A stretch of 64,000 bases of DNA. It comes from Arthrobacter silviterrae. Its GTDB lineage: Bacteria; Actinomycetota; Actinomycetes; Actinomycetales; Micrococcaceae. The stretch lies in the NCBI RefSeq assembly GCF_011045165.1, contig NZ_JAAKZI010000013.1:1-64000 (forward strand), in the 5' to 3' direction. Both the position numbers and the translations under genes were made by a program. Position 1 is the stretch's first letter; each line of letters opens with the position of its first letter. Of the stretch, positions 1 to 9,100 are shown in pieces. The notes beneath the pieces were generated by a model. It worked only from the letters and a program-made list of their open reading frames with translations, did not search any database and was not told the DNA's origin.

Positions 1-1234
1 TGTTTGAGCAGGTCCGGGGACCAGCCGCCGCGGTCAAAACCAACCAGCACGCGTCGGTCATCCCCCACGGCCGTGCGCAGTTCCGGCAGGAGGCGGCGCA
101 GCTCGGAAGCCAGGGACGCGCCGGGTTCTGCCATGACGACAAAGACGGGTGAACCAGTGGCGTCGGTGGCCCAGGTTTCCTCGGTCGCCGGGACAGGGAA
201 CTTCAAACGGGTCGAGTAAAGCTTCCCAATCTTCTTTGTGCCCTGATAGGCGCGCACATACCCGTCAACATACAACACCTCCACGAGGTTCTCCCCGCCC
301 GGGCCCGTGGCATCCAGGTGGTGTTTGGCCAGGGCAGCAATCAGCTCCCCGGCCTTGCCGGTTTCAGCGAGCTGGGAGATGCGGCGGCGGATCGTTTTGA
401 CTTCCGGGGCCCGATCCAACCCCAACACCCTCCCCAGCTCGACCGGGTCAAAGCGTGTGGCGCCCTCGGCCCGGGCTTCCCCGGCCAATGCCCGCAGCAC
501 AGCATCGACCAGAATCGTGTCGAGGCCGTAAAAGCCATTCGGCAACGACCCGTACACTTCCTTCGCACACGTGAGCAGGCCGGTGGATTCCAGGGCCGGG
601 AACGCCAGGAACGACCCGGCATGGCGAACATGGGCGGCCGGAGCAAACACGGTGCCGCGCATTCAAGCAGCCCGGCCGCGGCACGCTCCGCAGTGCGGGA
701 CACAGGTGCCAACAGCGCGGGCAGCGCAGGCTGCTCCGCTGCTTCAAGGGGTGCCACGGAATCGTGGGGAGCATCGGCGGCCGGGCTTTCTGTCCTGCCG
801 GCCATGGCGCGCCGGACCGTGTCGGTGGAAACCCCGGTCGCTTCGGCGGTGGCCCGCAGGCTCGCACCGCCGGCACGAACAGCCCGAATCTCTGCCGCCT
901 TCGCCTCCGTCAGCAGGGAAGGGCGTTTGGGGCCCTTCTTTACCGGTGCCAGGCCCATCAGGCCAGTGCCTTCCAGGGCCTTGCGCCAGCGATGCAACGA
1001 CTCCGTGTTCACACCGAAACCAGCCGCGACCTCGTTGACCTGGGCAACACCTGTATCGACCAGTTGGGAGGCCGCCAACCGCCGCAGCCCCTCCTGGCCC
1101 GGCCCCCACACATAGGCCAGCTGCCCGTTGATGAAGACCTTGCCGCCAGTTGCATCTTCCAACAGGGCTGCACGCTCGCCCAGAAGAACGGCGCCCAGAT
1201 CCGGCAGCACGGGCAGAACGGTTTGGGTGGTCAT
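1..1234 (-). pseudogene. Frameshifted, edge-truncated DDE-type transposase
   Basis: Probable insertion-sequence transposase. The N-terminal part, from ATG 1234 (or GTG 1243), has two helix-turn-helix-like stretches, one with NTESLHRWRKALEG and one with STDTVRRAM. Near 640-664 the reading frame shifts by one base. The continuation in the second frame is open to the window edge and contains LYVDGYVRAYQG and VGFDRGGWSP, which I read as the first two acidic residues of a DDE catalytic core. The first frame continues to a stop at 341 with low-quality, Arg/Pro-rich sequence, so the shift looks like a disabling mutation. A programmed frameshift cannot be excluded. The C-terminus lies outside the window and the IS family was not identified. 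It borders a polysaccharide locus of different base composition. Confidence 0.7.
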
Positions 1235-1250
1235 TGAAACCACTGTTTCA
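1235..1250. promoter_or_regulatory. Short inverted repeat just upstream of the transposase start
   Basis: TGAAAC and GTTTCA form a perfect 6-bp inverted repeat with a 4-bp centre, abutting the ATG at 1234. It could be a transposase operator or part of the IS end. The rest of the gap to 1507 shows no gene. Confidence 0.35.
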
Positions 1251-1507
1251 CCCGCCCACCCACACGAGAAATCATCACACCCTTATTACCTCACATTAGC
1301 CATGGAATTAGCAGTCCGAGCCAACGTAAGAACCGCAGCCATTCAACAAATTACGAAAGCCGCAGCCACACCCTACCCAGAGCCCTGGGCACCAACTTGA
1401 CACTCCGCTACAAAATCAAGGACCGCACCTGACACCTCACAGCAATTACCGCGTCACGTCCGGAGTCCAGGTCATTCGCACCATATACATCAGCCTACGA
1501 CAATTCA

Positions 1508-2110
1508 TTAGTCGTTAGTTGCGACAACAAGAGTTCGTAGGGCCTTCGCGGGATTCCCGGCCAAGACTGTCCCGGGTTCAAAGCGACCCTTCACGACGGA
1601 ACCGGCGCCCACTACACAATGGTCGCCGAGCGTGGTCCCTTTGAGTATGATCGCTCCAGTCCCAACAAATACATTCTTTCCGATATAGATCGCATCCTCA
1701 GAAGACGGTTTTGGCGTCGTCTCGTCACGTCTCCACTTATGGTCCAGAGGATGGAAATCCGTATCAGCCAACGTGACATTTGCGCCAAACATAGTTCCCG
1801 CACCAATCTCGACACGATAAGCAACGCAAATTGACCCTCCGCTGATGCCAGCAAATTTGCCAATGATCAGTTCTGCACTCGGGAATAGAGTCCGTAGTAC
1901 TACAGGGTGATTGATTCCAAGAGCTGTCCGTCTCGAATCCGAAATAAGGCGAACACCTTCATTGATAATCATCTTCGAGCCGGGCTCTACTTCGATGATG
2001 GGCTTACCGATCAAGCGAGCAGTAGACGCAACTAAGGCCCCTTGACGTCGGAGCCTACGAACGTTCAACTCGGACTGAATCCGCTGTCTAACCACCAATA
2101 AGGAAACCAC
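1508..2110 (-). CDS. Left-handed beta-helix acyltransferase, polysaccharide O-acetylation
   Basis: About 200 residues. The second half shows hexapeptide-repeat rhythm (for example AIYIGKNVFVGTGAIILKG and HCVVGAGSVVKG) and ends with the typical VLAGNPAKALR motif of WcaF/NodL/maltose O-acetyltransferase-like enzymes, which use acetyl-CoA. A His in the segment DTDFHPLDH fits the usual catalytic position. It probably acetylates a sugar of the exopolysaccharide whose glycosyltransferases lie upstream on the same strand. The start at GTG 2110 is the longest option and lacks a strong Shine-Dalgarno sequence, so an internal start is possible. The gene is much AT-richer than the housekeeping part of the window, which fits horizontal acquisition of the cluster. 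Confidence 0.75.
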   Translation of the reverse strand: MVSLLVVRQRIQSELNVRRLRRQGALVASTARLIGKPIIEVEPGSKMIINEGVRLISDSRRTALGINHPVVLRTLFPSAELIIGKFAGISGGSICVAYRVEIGAGTMFGANVTLADTDFHPLDHKWRRDETTPKPSSEDAIYIGKNVFVGTGAIILKGTTLGDHCVVGAGSVVKGRFEPGTVLAGNPAKALRTLVVATND

Positions 2111-2650
2111 CCTGACAGTCTACCGGTCTCGACATGCGACCGATGCGCGAAATGACCAAAACGTCCCCGCCTAATCGCACGAAGACGTCATGACTTGACT
2201 AGTCGGCAAATTTTAGCCGCATGACTAACGTCATGTTAGCGGAAAGCGAATGCTTCCAGCGAAACTGATGGCTGGATTGCATTCTGGGCGGTGTGTTTGG
2301 TGATTCTTGGCTTTGTCAGGTTGTCTTGCGACTCTTGAACGCCACTGCCAGGGTTCCGAATGGCCGTCACGATACAGGGCATCCAAGCCGACCCCAACCT
2401 CAATGGACTCTCGCCAGTGCAGCCGACAATAACCCAGAGCCAGAACTCAAACTTCCCTGCCTAAACTAGGGTTATAAGGCTTAATGGTCAATTATAATCA
2501 ACGTTGACTCAAACTACAACTTATCAAAACCAGAACCCAATCCACGGCGTTGGATTAGTTTTGTTCTAACAGACAGCCCTAGCGCTAAAGCCAATACAGT
2601 TCTGAACCTCCAATAAAATATACAAACGAGGCAATTAAAATCCAGTAATT
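2111..2650. other. AT-rich gene-free gap inside the polysaccharide locus
   Basis: No convincing ORF, RNA gene or repeat was found on either strand. It separates two minus-strand genes, so it may hold the promoter of the acetyltransferase and the terminator of the glycosyltransferase, but I could not place either. Confidence 0.4.
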
Positions 2651-3796
2651 TTAGGAAAAATCATTCCCGAAGGTTCCTGATTCATAATACGATTCAAGCA
2701 GATCAACTACTCTACCAATACTAAAATGTGTATCGACCAATTTACGACCATTCTGACCCATTCGGTAACGCAACACAGGATCACTTAATAGACTGGATAC
2801 ATTCTCTACTAACGAATTTGTAGTCTGATCGGCAATTAATCCTGCTCCTGCAAGAGCAACTTCATCCGCTATGCCACAAGGCCGGCAAAGGACCACCGGA
2901 AGTCCCACAGACATCGCTTCAAGAGCTGACATCGGCATGACCTCGCTCTCCGAGGGAAGGACAAAAACCGATGAAAGTCTCATTCGTGCCAGAGACTCTT
3001 CGGGAGCGACGGCGCCCTCCCATGCAATGGCCCCCTCCACACCAATCTCGCTAATAAGGTTTGAAATACTCGCCCCTTGTCCACCATCTGGCCCGACTAG
3101 AGTAAAACGCGCATTGGGAAATCTATCTAGCAACATGGCGGCCATACGAACAAAAACGAGTGGTCGCTTAATTGAATGCATTCTCGCAAGCATAAGAACT
3201 TCAATTGAAGTAGAGACACTTGATGTTCTCTTCAATTCCATCTCAGATAGCACGGGTACTCCGTTAGGTAATTGAACAACTCTCGCTCTTGGCTCTACTA
3301 GATTTACATCCAGCTCCTCTCGGTCCGTCAATGAAAAAACGACTCGAGCGCGGCGAAGGACCCGTCTAATGATAAGCCAATCCAATACACTGGCAAGAAT
3401 CTTATCCGAACCGTCAATCATTCCATGACTTTGGACGAACATTCTCTTCCCAAAAATCAAGGCAACTAATGCCCCTGGTGAGGTAACCAAATCCCGAGCC
3501 AGGTGCACGTGAACAACATCAAAAGATGAGATATTTCGGACCAACCATAAGATAAACTTCGCCGAGAAGAAGCCTGCGAACCCAGCCCGTGGCAGGATCC
3601 GGCGAACAGGGAATAACTTCACAGGAACGCCATCGACTTCAGTCGGAAGAGCCGTTATATACCCTTCAGTCCCTGCCACCACGGTCACATCGTGGCCGCG
3701 ATTGATCAATTCTCGGGACTGGTTCACCGCAACTCTGACAGGCCCTCCAAACGCACCATCGGGGGTTACGAGAGTCACCAAATGCAGTATCTTCAA
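2651..3796 (-). CDS. Family 4 glycosyltransferase
   Basis: About 381 residues with a GT-B fold pattern. The N-terminus (MKILHLVTLVTPDGAFGGP) carries the glycine-rich acceptor-side loop typical of GT4 enzymes. The C-terminal half has LMLARMHSIKRP and the donor-binding stretch VLPSESEVMPMSALEAMSVG, with the E-x7-E spacing of retaining GT4 enzymes. The start is TTG 3796, supported by GGAGG six bases upstream; no ATG is available nearby. It would transfer a nucleotide-activated sugar at the inner membrane face during repeat-unit assembly. Substrate and linkage cannot be read from sequence. Composition is low-GC like its neighbours. Confidence 0.82.
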   Translation of the reverse strand: MKILHLVTLVTPDGAFGGPVRVAVNQSRELINRGHDVTVVAGTEGYITALPTEVDGVPVKLFPVRRILPRAGFAGFFSAKFILWLVRNISSFDVVHVHLARDLVTSPGALVALIFGKRMFVQSHGMIDGSDKILASVLDWLIIRRVLRRARVVFSLTDREELDVNLVEPRARVVQLPNGVPVLSEMELKRTSSVSTSIEVLMLARMHSIKRPLVFVRMAAMLLDRFPNARFTLVGPDGGQGASISNLISEIGVEGAIAWEGAVAPEESLARMRLSSVFVLPSESEVMPMSALEAMSVGLPVVLCRPCGIADEVALAGAGLIADQTTNSLVENVSSLLSDPVLRYRMGQNGRKLVDTHFSIGRVVDLLESYYESGTFGNDFS

Positions 3797-3880
3797 ATCA
3801 TACCTCCGACCGTCACTCTACAATCTGAAGCATCCTCGCCACAGAACAATGAAAAGTCCATTCAAATCCAACGCCCAGAA

Positions 3881-4711
3881 TTAAGCAGGGGGAAGTCCAA
3901 AATCAATTAGATCATGTCGGGTACCGCGATCGCCAATTGGAGGGACTTCTTTGTAGTCTCCATACAAATTAGTCAGATAAGAATCAATACTTTCAAATAT
4001 AGGAAACTCTTCGCCCTCAAACTGAATAGTCTTCAATTCAAGGGGCCACGTCCGGCTGAACGTCTCTCGAGAATAACCATAAGACCCTCCAATAACCGTC
4101 AAATTTTCTGTTGGTCCATTGTTGTAACGAACCAATACATTCTGAAGTCGGGCAACAAGTGAACCAAGCTTCCAAAACTTTGAGAGAGGACCCAAGAAAC
4201 CGTTTAATAACACGGAAGCTGGCCTGTTACGATCAGTGACGTAATAGCCTGATCGCTGGAATATTAATCGCTTGAGCCAAAAACATTCGATCGAATGAAT
4301 AAGACGTTTCAATCTATTGTTGGGGACCGCATCCAATGGGAATATGTCGATGTAGATGCCTTTGTTTGTCGGAACACCTGCACCAGCCCTCTCCAGGAAA
4401 TAGCTGTCCTCCCGGTGAATCTTGGCAAAGGCCAATCCATAGAACTCATTTGTATTCCAGCTCTCGAGCCGGAAAAGTGGGTTCAATTCATCATTCGCGC
4501 ACATCAGGAACCGATCATAGTCACTTCGAGTCATTCCGAAATCGATGTCGTCGTCCCACGGGATGAACCCACCATGGCGTATTGCGCCCAATGCAGAACC
4601 GGCAAGAAGAAAGTAGGTTATATCGTGTTTCTCGCAAATTCGCTTTAATTCAAGAGCCATTTCCAATTGAATTTCATGAAGCACTTCCATTTGATCATCA
4701 TCTAGAACCAT
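3881..4711 (-). CDS. LicD-family phosphotransferase
   Basis: About 276 residues from ATG 4711, chosen because GGGGGAG lies seven bases upstream; an in-frame ATG at 4738 lacks such a site. The N-terminal half has the LicD signature: [20 protein letters not shown] followed by [13 protein letters not shown], a nucleotidyltransferase-like core with the metal-binding DDD/D pattern. LicD relatives attach phosphocholine or other phospho-substituents to surface glycans, so this protein probably decorates the exopolysaccharide made by the surrounding genes. No choline uptake or activation genes (licA-C type) were seen in the window, so the transferred group is unknown. Confidence 0.85.
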   Translation of the reverse strand: MVLDDDQMEVLHEIQLEMALELKRICEKHDITYFLLAGSALGAIRHGGFIPWDDDIDFGMTRSDYDRFLMCANDELNPLFRLESWNTNEFYGLAFAKIHREDSYFLERAGAGVPTNKGIYIDIFPLDAVPNNRLKRLIHSIECFWLKRLIFQRSGYYVTDRNRPASVLLNGFLGPLSKFWKLGSLVARLQNVLVRYNNGPTENLTVIGGSYGYSRETFSRTWPLELKTIQFEGEEFPIFESIDSYLTNLYGDYKEVPPIGDRGTRHDLIDFGLPPA

Positions 4712-4770
4712 TCCGATACTCCCCCATTTATATATCATTGAATACTGTAAAGATCAACACACGACTGTCT

Positions 4771-5892
4771 CTATATTACACTAGATCGACCATCAATACT
4801 TTTCTGAATTGCCAGTTTGAAACACTCCGCAAATTCAATGGGCGAAAACCTCAAGATCTCAGGATCGGAAATTCTGCCCATCCACTCGCTGCGGCTCCTC
4901 GCCATTGCCGTTGAAATCGAATCGATGTCGATCTCAGTAATGAAGACACCACGCATATGGGCGACAGATCTCGAAACGCCACAATTCCTACCGACAACTA
5001 CATGAAGTCCAGAAGCTAATGCCTCGTTCACGACTAATCCCCACACCTCCGTGCTTGAAACAAGAATCAGCGTCGATTGCCGTGCCAAAACTGCCGGCAA
5101 TTCGTCGTTATTTAGGGAACCAAGGAAATTGACGCGATCCTGAAGACCCAATTCCGCGGTCAGGTTTCTCAGCGAATTCTTGCACTCCCCATCACCAACT
5201 ATCGTAAGTCTATCCTCAGAATCGGCAACTGACTCGAACGCCCGGATAATATTGCCGACATTCTTCAGGGCAATTAGTCTCCCGACAAAAATAAAATTAT
5301 GCCCCGGATTTTGAGTGTATCGTGAATCACTATCTGTCTTTGAAAACAATTCGACATCTATCGCATTGAAACCTTGGACGATTTTCCTAGATTCAAGACC
5401 CATCGCGGATAACGCCTCTGTCGCTGCAATACCTGGTGTGACAACTGCATCAAGCGAACGAAAAAAAAGCGAACGAAAGAAGGCGGCAAATCCACTTTTA
5501 CGAGTCTGTGTTTCAAGTGTCGATTCATAGAATCCCACAGTCGCTATTCCCGCACACTTTGCCAGTAATAGCAATTGCCAGTAGATAAGATCGTGCCAGC
5601 CGCTCAGGACAAACACATCAGAAGATGCAAGCCCGCGCATTTCAGAGGGTGATAAAATCAAATTCAACGGGCGTGAAATTACTGGAAACCTATAAGACCG
5701 AAGCGAGCTCTGTTTGTAATATTCGTTTAGTGCATGACCGGCCCAGTCACTTCCCCTATTCTTCGCGTCGCGTTGGAAGTTCCTTTCAGAGACAATCGTC
5801 CTGACGCTTAATGGGTACTCTTGACCCAAGCTTTTCCACACTGGGACTCTGTAGGGTGCAGCTAGATTAGTAATCCATGTAACCCTGGTCAT
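4771..5892 (-). CDS. Family 4 glycosyltransferase
   Basis: About 373 residues. The N-terminus MTRVTWITNLAAPYRVPVW is the opening often seen in GT4 enzymes of capsule clusters (the loop after beta-1 with the APYR motif). The C-terminal domain has NFIFVGRLIALKNVGNIIRA and VSSTEVWGLVVNEALASGL, where the two Glu residues mark the donor nucleotide-sugar site. It lies between the flippase and licD genes on the same strand and probably adds one sugar of the lipid-linked repeat unit. The specific sugar is unknown. Low-GC composition matches the island. Confidence 0.82.
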   Translation of the reverse strand: MTRVTWITNLAAPYRVPVWKSLGQEYPLSVRTIVSERNFQRDAKNRGSDWAGHALNEYYKQSSLRSYRFPVISRPLNLILSPSEMRGLASSDVFVLSGWHDLIYWQLLLLAKCAGIATVGFYESTLETQTRKSGFAAFFRSLFFRSLDAVVTPGIAATEALSAMGLESRKIVQGFNAIDVELFSKTDSDSRYTQNPGHNFIFVGRLIALKNVGNIIRAFESVADSEDRLTIVGDGECKNSLRNLTAELGLQDRVNFLGSLNNDELPAVLARQSTLILVSSTEVWGLVVNEALASGLHVVVGRNCGVSRSVAHMRGVFITEIDIDSISTAMARSRSEWMGRISDPEILRFSPIEFAECFKLAIQKSIDGRSSVI

Positions 5893-5936
5893 TACGTAAT
5901 CCGATTCATCATGTTGTTCGTGTGCACTAATTGCTC

Positions 5937-7214
5937 CTAATGAGTATCATCAATAGTCTCGATGCTTAAAGGATTGAGCTGTATCTGCCCGGGCATCTCA
6001 GTGTCCCGTGAAGTCTTCTTGACTTCATTTCGAATAAGATAGCCAAAACATACGACTTGCAAAAATTGACATATGAGCCACGCGAATGCGCAGGCGACCG
6101 CCCCAAAGACGGATCCAAAAGCTACTATAAATAGTAGTTGGATTACTATGATACATGCCAATACCACTGCAGCGGCCCGGTCCCGTCCGAGGTTTTGCAA
6201 TGAGACGAAAAAGGTTTGATTCAAGACGGCCGGAATGGCTGCTATAGCTAGAATAGTTAGAACTTCCGCCGACTTGCTATAGCTATCACCTATCAAGAAA
6301 GGGACCAAAACGGGCGCTCCGATAGCAATTAGAATTGCAATCAGGATTGCTAAACCAGGAAGCCAGACCGCCCGACGCATACTGCGCCACGCCTCGGTCA
6401 GATTTCCCGCGTGCGCGACAAATGGAGCGGACGCCGACGCAAAGGCCCCTGCGACAATGCTGATTGGCTGCGTCCATTTACTTACCGCTCCATAAAGTCC
6501 AGCTGCTGATGCGCCGCCTATCATTTTAAGGATCGTAACATCAAGTCCCTGTAGACTGATGAAAACGTTTGAAGCCCCAAAACTAATGGACCGGGTCCAT
6601 GGATTCCGAGGTTTCCAGCCTCTCAGAGCGATGCGCAAGTCCTTTGGTGTGAATGCAAATGAGACGATAGCAGCCACCAATGGCCCCAAAGAGAGTGCCA
6701 TCCAGAGCGAATATGCTGATCCGACGCCAATTGAAGTCAACGTCATGAACGCTGCCAATACTGTGCTACGGTCTATCAGCATTACGATGCCAATAATATG
6801 TGCCCGTCTAAGCCCACGTATCGGTCCCTGCAATGTCTGTGCTACAAGCGTGGTAAACGCGATAAACGAACATCCCCATTGATCGCCTAGATTGATAGCA
6901 AACTTTAGGAACAGTCCGATTACGAGACATCCAATTGAAACTAAGAGAATCTTTGTCGTCAATTGATTCGATATTATCTGATGGGTGACGTCTCCTCTCG
7001 CTATGTCTCGTGAAACTCTGGCGTTACTTCCAAAATCTAGGATGCCCGCAAGCGTGACGCCGATTGCGATCATTGAAACTACCCGGCCTAGTGATTCAGG
7101 ATCAGTCCCCCTCGCCGCTAGGACAAAGATCAGGGCAACCATCAGTTGCGCAATGGCGGCTGCTGCCGCCAACGCAATAGATTGAAAACTTAGGCTACGC
7201 GTTCTCTTAATCAT
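5937..7214 (-). CDS. Wzx-type polysaccharide flippase
   Basis: About 425 residues with roughly twelve hydrophobic segments and few charges between them, as in the MOP/PST exporter superfamily (O-antigen flippases). The N-terminal stretch after MIKRTRSLSFQSIAL is followed by the first transmembrane helix, and a segment near the middle (FGASNVFISLQGLDVTILK) resembles the conserved family region. It probably moves undecaprenyl-linked repeat units across the membrane. The ATG at 7214 overlaps the TGA of the upstream glycosyltransferase by one base (TGATG), so the two are translationally coupled. No Wzy polymerase was recognised beside it. Confidence 0.8.
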   Translation of the reverse strand: MIKRTRSLSFQSIALAAAAAIAQLMVALIFVLAARGTDPESLGRVVSMIAIGVTLAGILDFGSNARVSRDIARGDVTHQIISNQLTTKILLVSIGCLVIGLFLKFAINLGDQWGCSFIAFTTLVAQTLQGPIRGLRRAHIIGIVMLIDRSTVLAAFMTLTSIGVGSAYSLWMALSLGPLVAAIVSFAFTPKDLRIALRGWKPRNPWTRSISFGASNVFISLQGLDVTILKMIGGASAAGLYGAVSKWTQPISIVAGAFASASAPFVAHAGNLTEAWRSMRRAVWLPGLAILIAILIAIGAPVLVPFLIGDSYSKSAEVLTILAIAAIPAVLNQTFFVSLQNLGRDRAAAVVLACIIVIQLLFIVAFGSVFGAVACAFAWLICQFLQVVCFGYLIRNEVKKTSRDTEMPGQIQLNPLSIETIDDTH

Positions 7215-8362
7215 CAATGAGTCACTAACAAGAGTTCATCCGTGAATTGTTCTACTCCTAGTCCTTTCAGCGGCTTAACGGACCCTGATCGTTCAATGGA
7301 AATTTGGAACGTACGCACCATTTCATTGATATCCAGGGGGCACCATATTGCGTTTTGAGGAATCATTCCTGCATCATCCTTAAGTGCCTTGGCGCCAGAC
7401 GCAACCACATGTGTTCCAAAAGAGACAGCCTTCCCCATGATGCCGCTCGGACTCTCGTTGCTGTGAGCTAATACGGCGGTATCTACCGCTGCCACTGCGC
7501 TGTCCATTTCAGTATCGGACAACATTCTGTTGACTATTACTACTCGAATTCCACGTTTTCGAAGCATTTCTAAATATGGATTTGCTTCTTCGAGAACTCC
7601 TTCTTGACATTGCCCGGCTATTAGGATGCCGAGATCAGCACGACCTATTTGATTTAGGCTTTGGGCAATAATGTCGAGATTTTTGCGACGATCAATATTT
7701 CCAAACACACCAAACCAGTGTAATTTCGCATCAAGTTGCCATGTTAGCCTTATTTCTTGAATGCTCTCGCTTGTTGCATATGATGTTACCGGGTCTCGAG
7801 CAATCGGAAGTTGAGAATTACCGTTCCAAATGGATGATTTCAATATGACTAATCGAACCCTGGCTTTTCTAGAAACGTAGTGAAATAGAATCTTTTTGAA
7901 GCCATTTATTCCCCAAGACTGCAAAAAGTTTCTGGTCCGCTGAGAATGCTCTCGCATAATCAAAAGGGTGAGGCTACCCGATCCACTCCACTTTCGCTTC
8001 ATTAGTAGCTGCCTGCTGGGAATGTCCCCGTCTGGTACTATTGTTAAATCTGCATTGAATTTTCTAGATGCAATTTCGACAGAGTTAAGGTTGATTGAAT
8101 CGACATATATTATGGAAACTTGGTTTTCATACTTTTCTAGATGCAATCCATATTCAGACTGAGCAAAAGAACTCTCGGTGAGGCCTAACGCCACTCGGTC
8201 CCCGCGTTGCAATGCAGCTTCCACAAGTAATCTGACATAGTAGAATCTGTGGCCTGTCCCAGCGGTTTCGACAATCAGTGTGCGATTCTTTTTGATTAGC
8301 TCGTCAGCCACAATAGTGCGACACTCTCCGGATCTGTATTTGAATTCTGAAATTTGAATCAC
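7214..8362 (-). CDS. Divergent GT-B glycosyltransferase
   Basis: About 382 residues. After an N-terminal extension it has VETAGTGHRFYYVRLLVEAA, like the GGHR/GTGHR acceptor loop of some GT-B enzymes. The C-terminal half contains WFGVFGNIDRRKNLDIIAQS, a typical GT4 start of the donor domain, and HSNESPSGIMGKAVSFGTHV in the position of the E-x7-E region. It is more divergent than the other glycosyltransferases, so the assignment is to fold rather than to subfamily. The start is uncertain: GTG 8362 is the longest, and GTG 8311 would remove 17 residues of doubtful quality. It is coupled to the flippase gene downstream. Confidence 0.65.
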   Translation of the reverse strand: MIQISEFKYRSGECRTIVADELIKKNRTLIVETAGTGHRFYYVRLLVEAALQRGDRVALGLTESSFAQSEYGLHLEKYENQVSIIYVDSINLNSVEIASRKFNADLTIVPDGDIPSRQLLMKRKWSGSGSLTLLIMREHSQRTRNFLQSWGINGFKKILFHYVSRKARVRLVILKSSIWNGNSQLPIARDPVTSYATSESIQEIRLTWQLDAKLHWFGVFGNIDRRKNLDIIAQSLNQIGRADLGILIAGQCQEGVLEEANPYLEMLRKRGIRVVIVNRMLSDTEMDSAVAAVDTAVLAHSNESPSGIMGKAVSFGTHVVASGAKALKDDAGMIPQNAIWCPLDINEMVRTFQISIERSGSVKPLKGLGVEQFTDELLLVTH

Positions 8363-8414
8363 AACACGTTGCTAGAAACTAGTTCTGTGTCTAAATATGT
8401 TGGACTATATAGAC

Positions 8415-9050
8415 TTATTTAGCGGATTCAAATCGTGTTCCTATTCGTCGGGCTGGGTTGCCTGCAAAGATGCTATTCGCAGGAATTGTTCCTTTGATAA
8501 GACTCATTGGGCTGATGAGGGCACTTTTGCCTATATGTGATCCTCCTGTTATCATCGTCCGAGAAGTAACCCACACGCCGTCGTCGATCGTAATGGGTGA
8601 AGTTATCAAACGCATGTCTATTCGGTATGCGTGGCTTCCAGTGGTGATAAAAGACTCCTGCGACACCACAACGTCCTGCCCGATGTCCACATTGTTTTGG
8701 TTGTGGATCCAAACGCCTTCACCTATCCACGATCGATCTCCGACGGACAATTTCCATGGAAATTTCACTCTTGTTCGTTGCCTAAAAACAACGTCACGAC
8801 CTATCCTTGCTCCGAATAGCCTCAACACTCGAATTCGTAAACTCGAACTTATTTGCCACGGATTCGTGACGAACAGAAGCTCACATGCGGCCCACAAGTA
8901 CACCACTATTTTGGGTCGGTCCCAGGATTCTCGTGCCCCTGGTGCTGCAGCGAGGTTGATAACAGGTACTACCCCCGCGGTCTCTCGCATGCTCTGTTCT
9001 TCCATCTCTCGGGTCCTCTGTTCGTCCATGGACATGCTTTCCCCAGCCAT
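8415..9050 (-). CDS. WcaF-like colanic-acid-type acetyltransferase
   Basis: About 211 residues. It matches the WcaF layout: an N-terminal region around the aromatic segment YLWAACELLFVTNPWQ, then LRLFGARIGRDVVFRQRTRVKFPWKLSVG, hexapeptide repeats, and the ending SIFAGNPARRIGTRF. The aromatic and Arg-rich front distinguishes it from the other acetyltransferase at 1.5 kb. It probably O-acetylates the fucose-containing polymer. It is the first gene of the minus-strand cluster and diverges from the wcaI-like gene at 9101, so the roughly 50-bp gap must hold two promoters. Several in-frame ATGs (residues 6, 8, 16, 21) leave the exact start open. Confidence 0.8.
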   Translation of the reverse strand: MAGESMSMDEQRTREMEEQSMRETAGVVPVINLAAAPGARESWDRPKIVVYLWAACELLFVTNPWQISSSLRIRVLRLFGARIGRDVVFRQRTRVKFPWKLSVGDRSWIGEGVWIHNQNNVDIGQDVVVSQESFITTGSHAYRIDMRLITSPITIDDGVWVTSRTMITGGSHIGKSALISPMSLIKGTIPANSIFAGNPARRIGTRFESAK

Positions 9051-9100
9051 GATCGTGTAGGTTTGACCGGTGATGTCTAACTATTCTTGCACGTGGTCGC

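Noticed and set aside
2111-2650. Search for wzy in the gap and neighbouring genes
   Set aside because: No multi-helix ORF other than the flippase is present in the polysaccharide locus, so no polymerase was called.
8311-8362. Alternative GTG start for the divergent glycosyltransferase
   Set aside because: GTG 8311 has a distant GGAGAG but no clear advantage; the longer frame was kept and the uncertainty noted.
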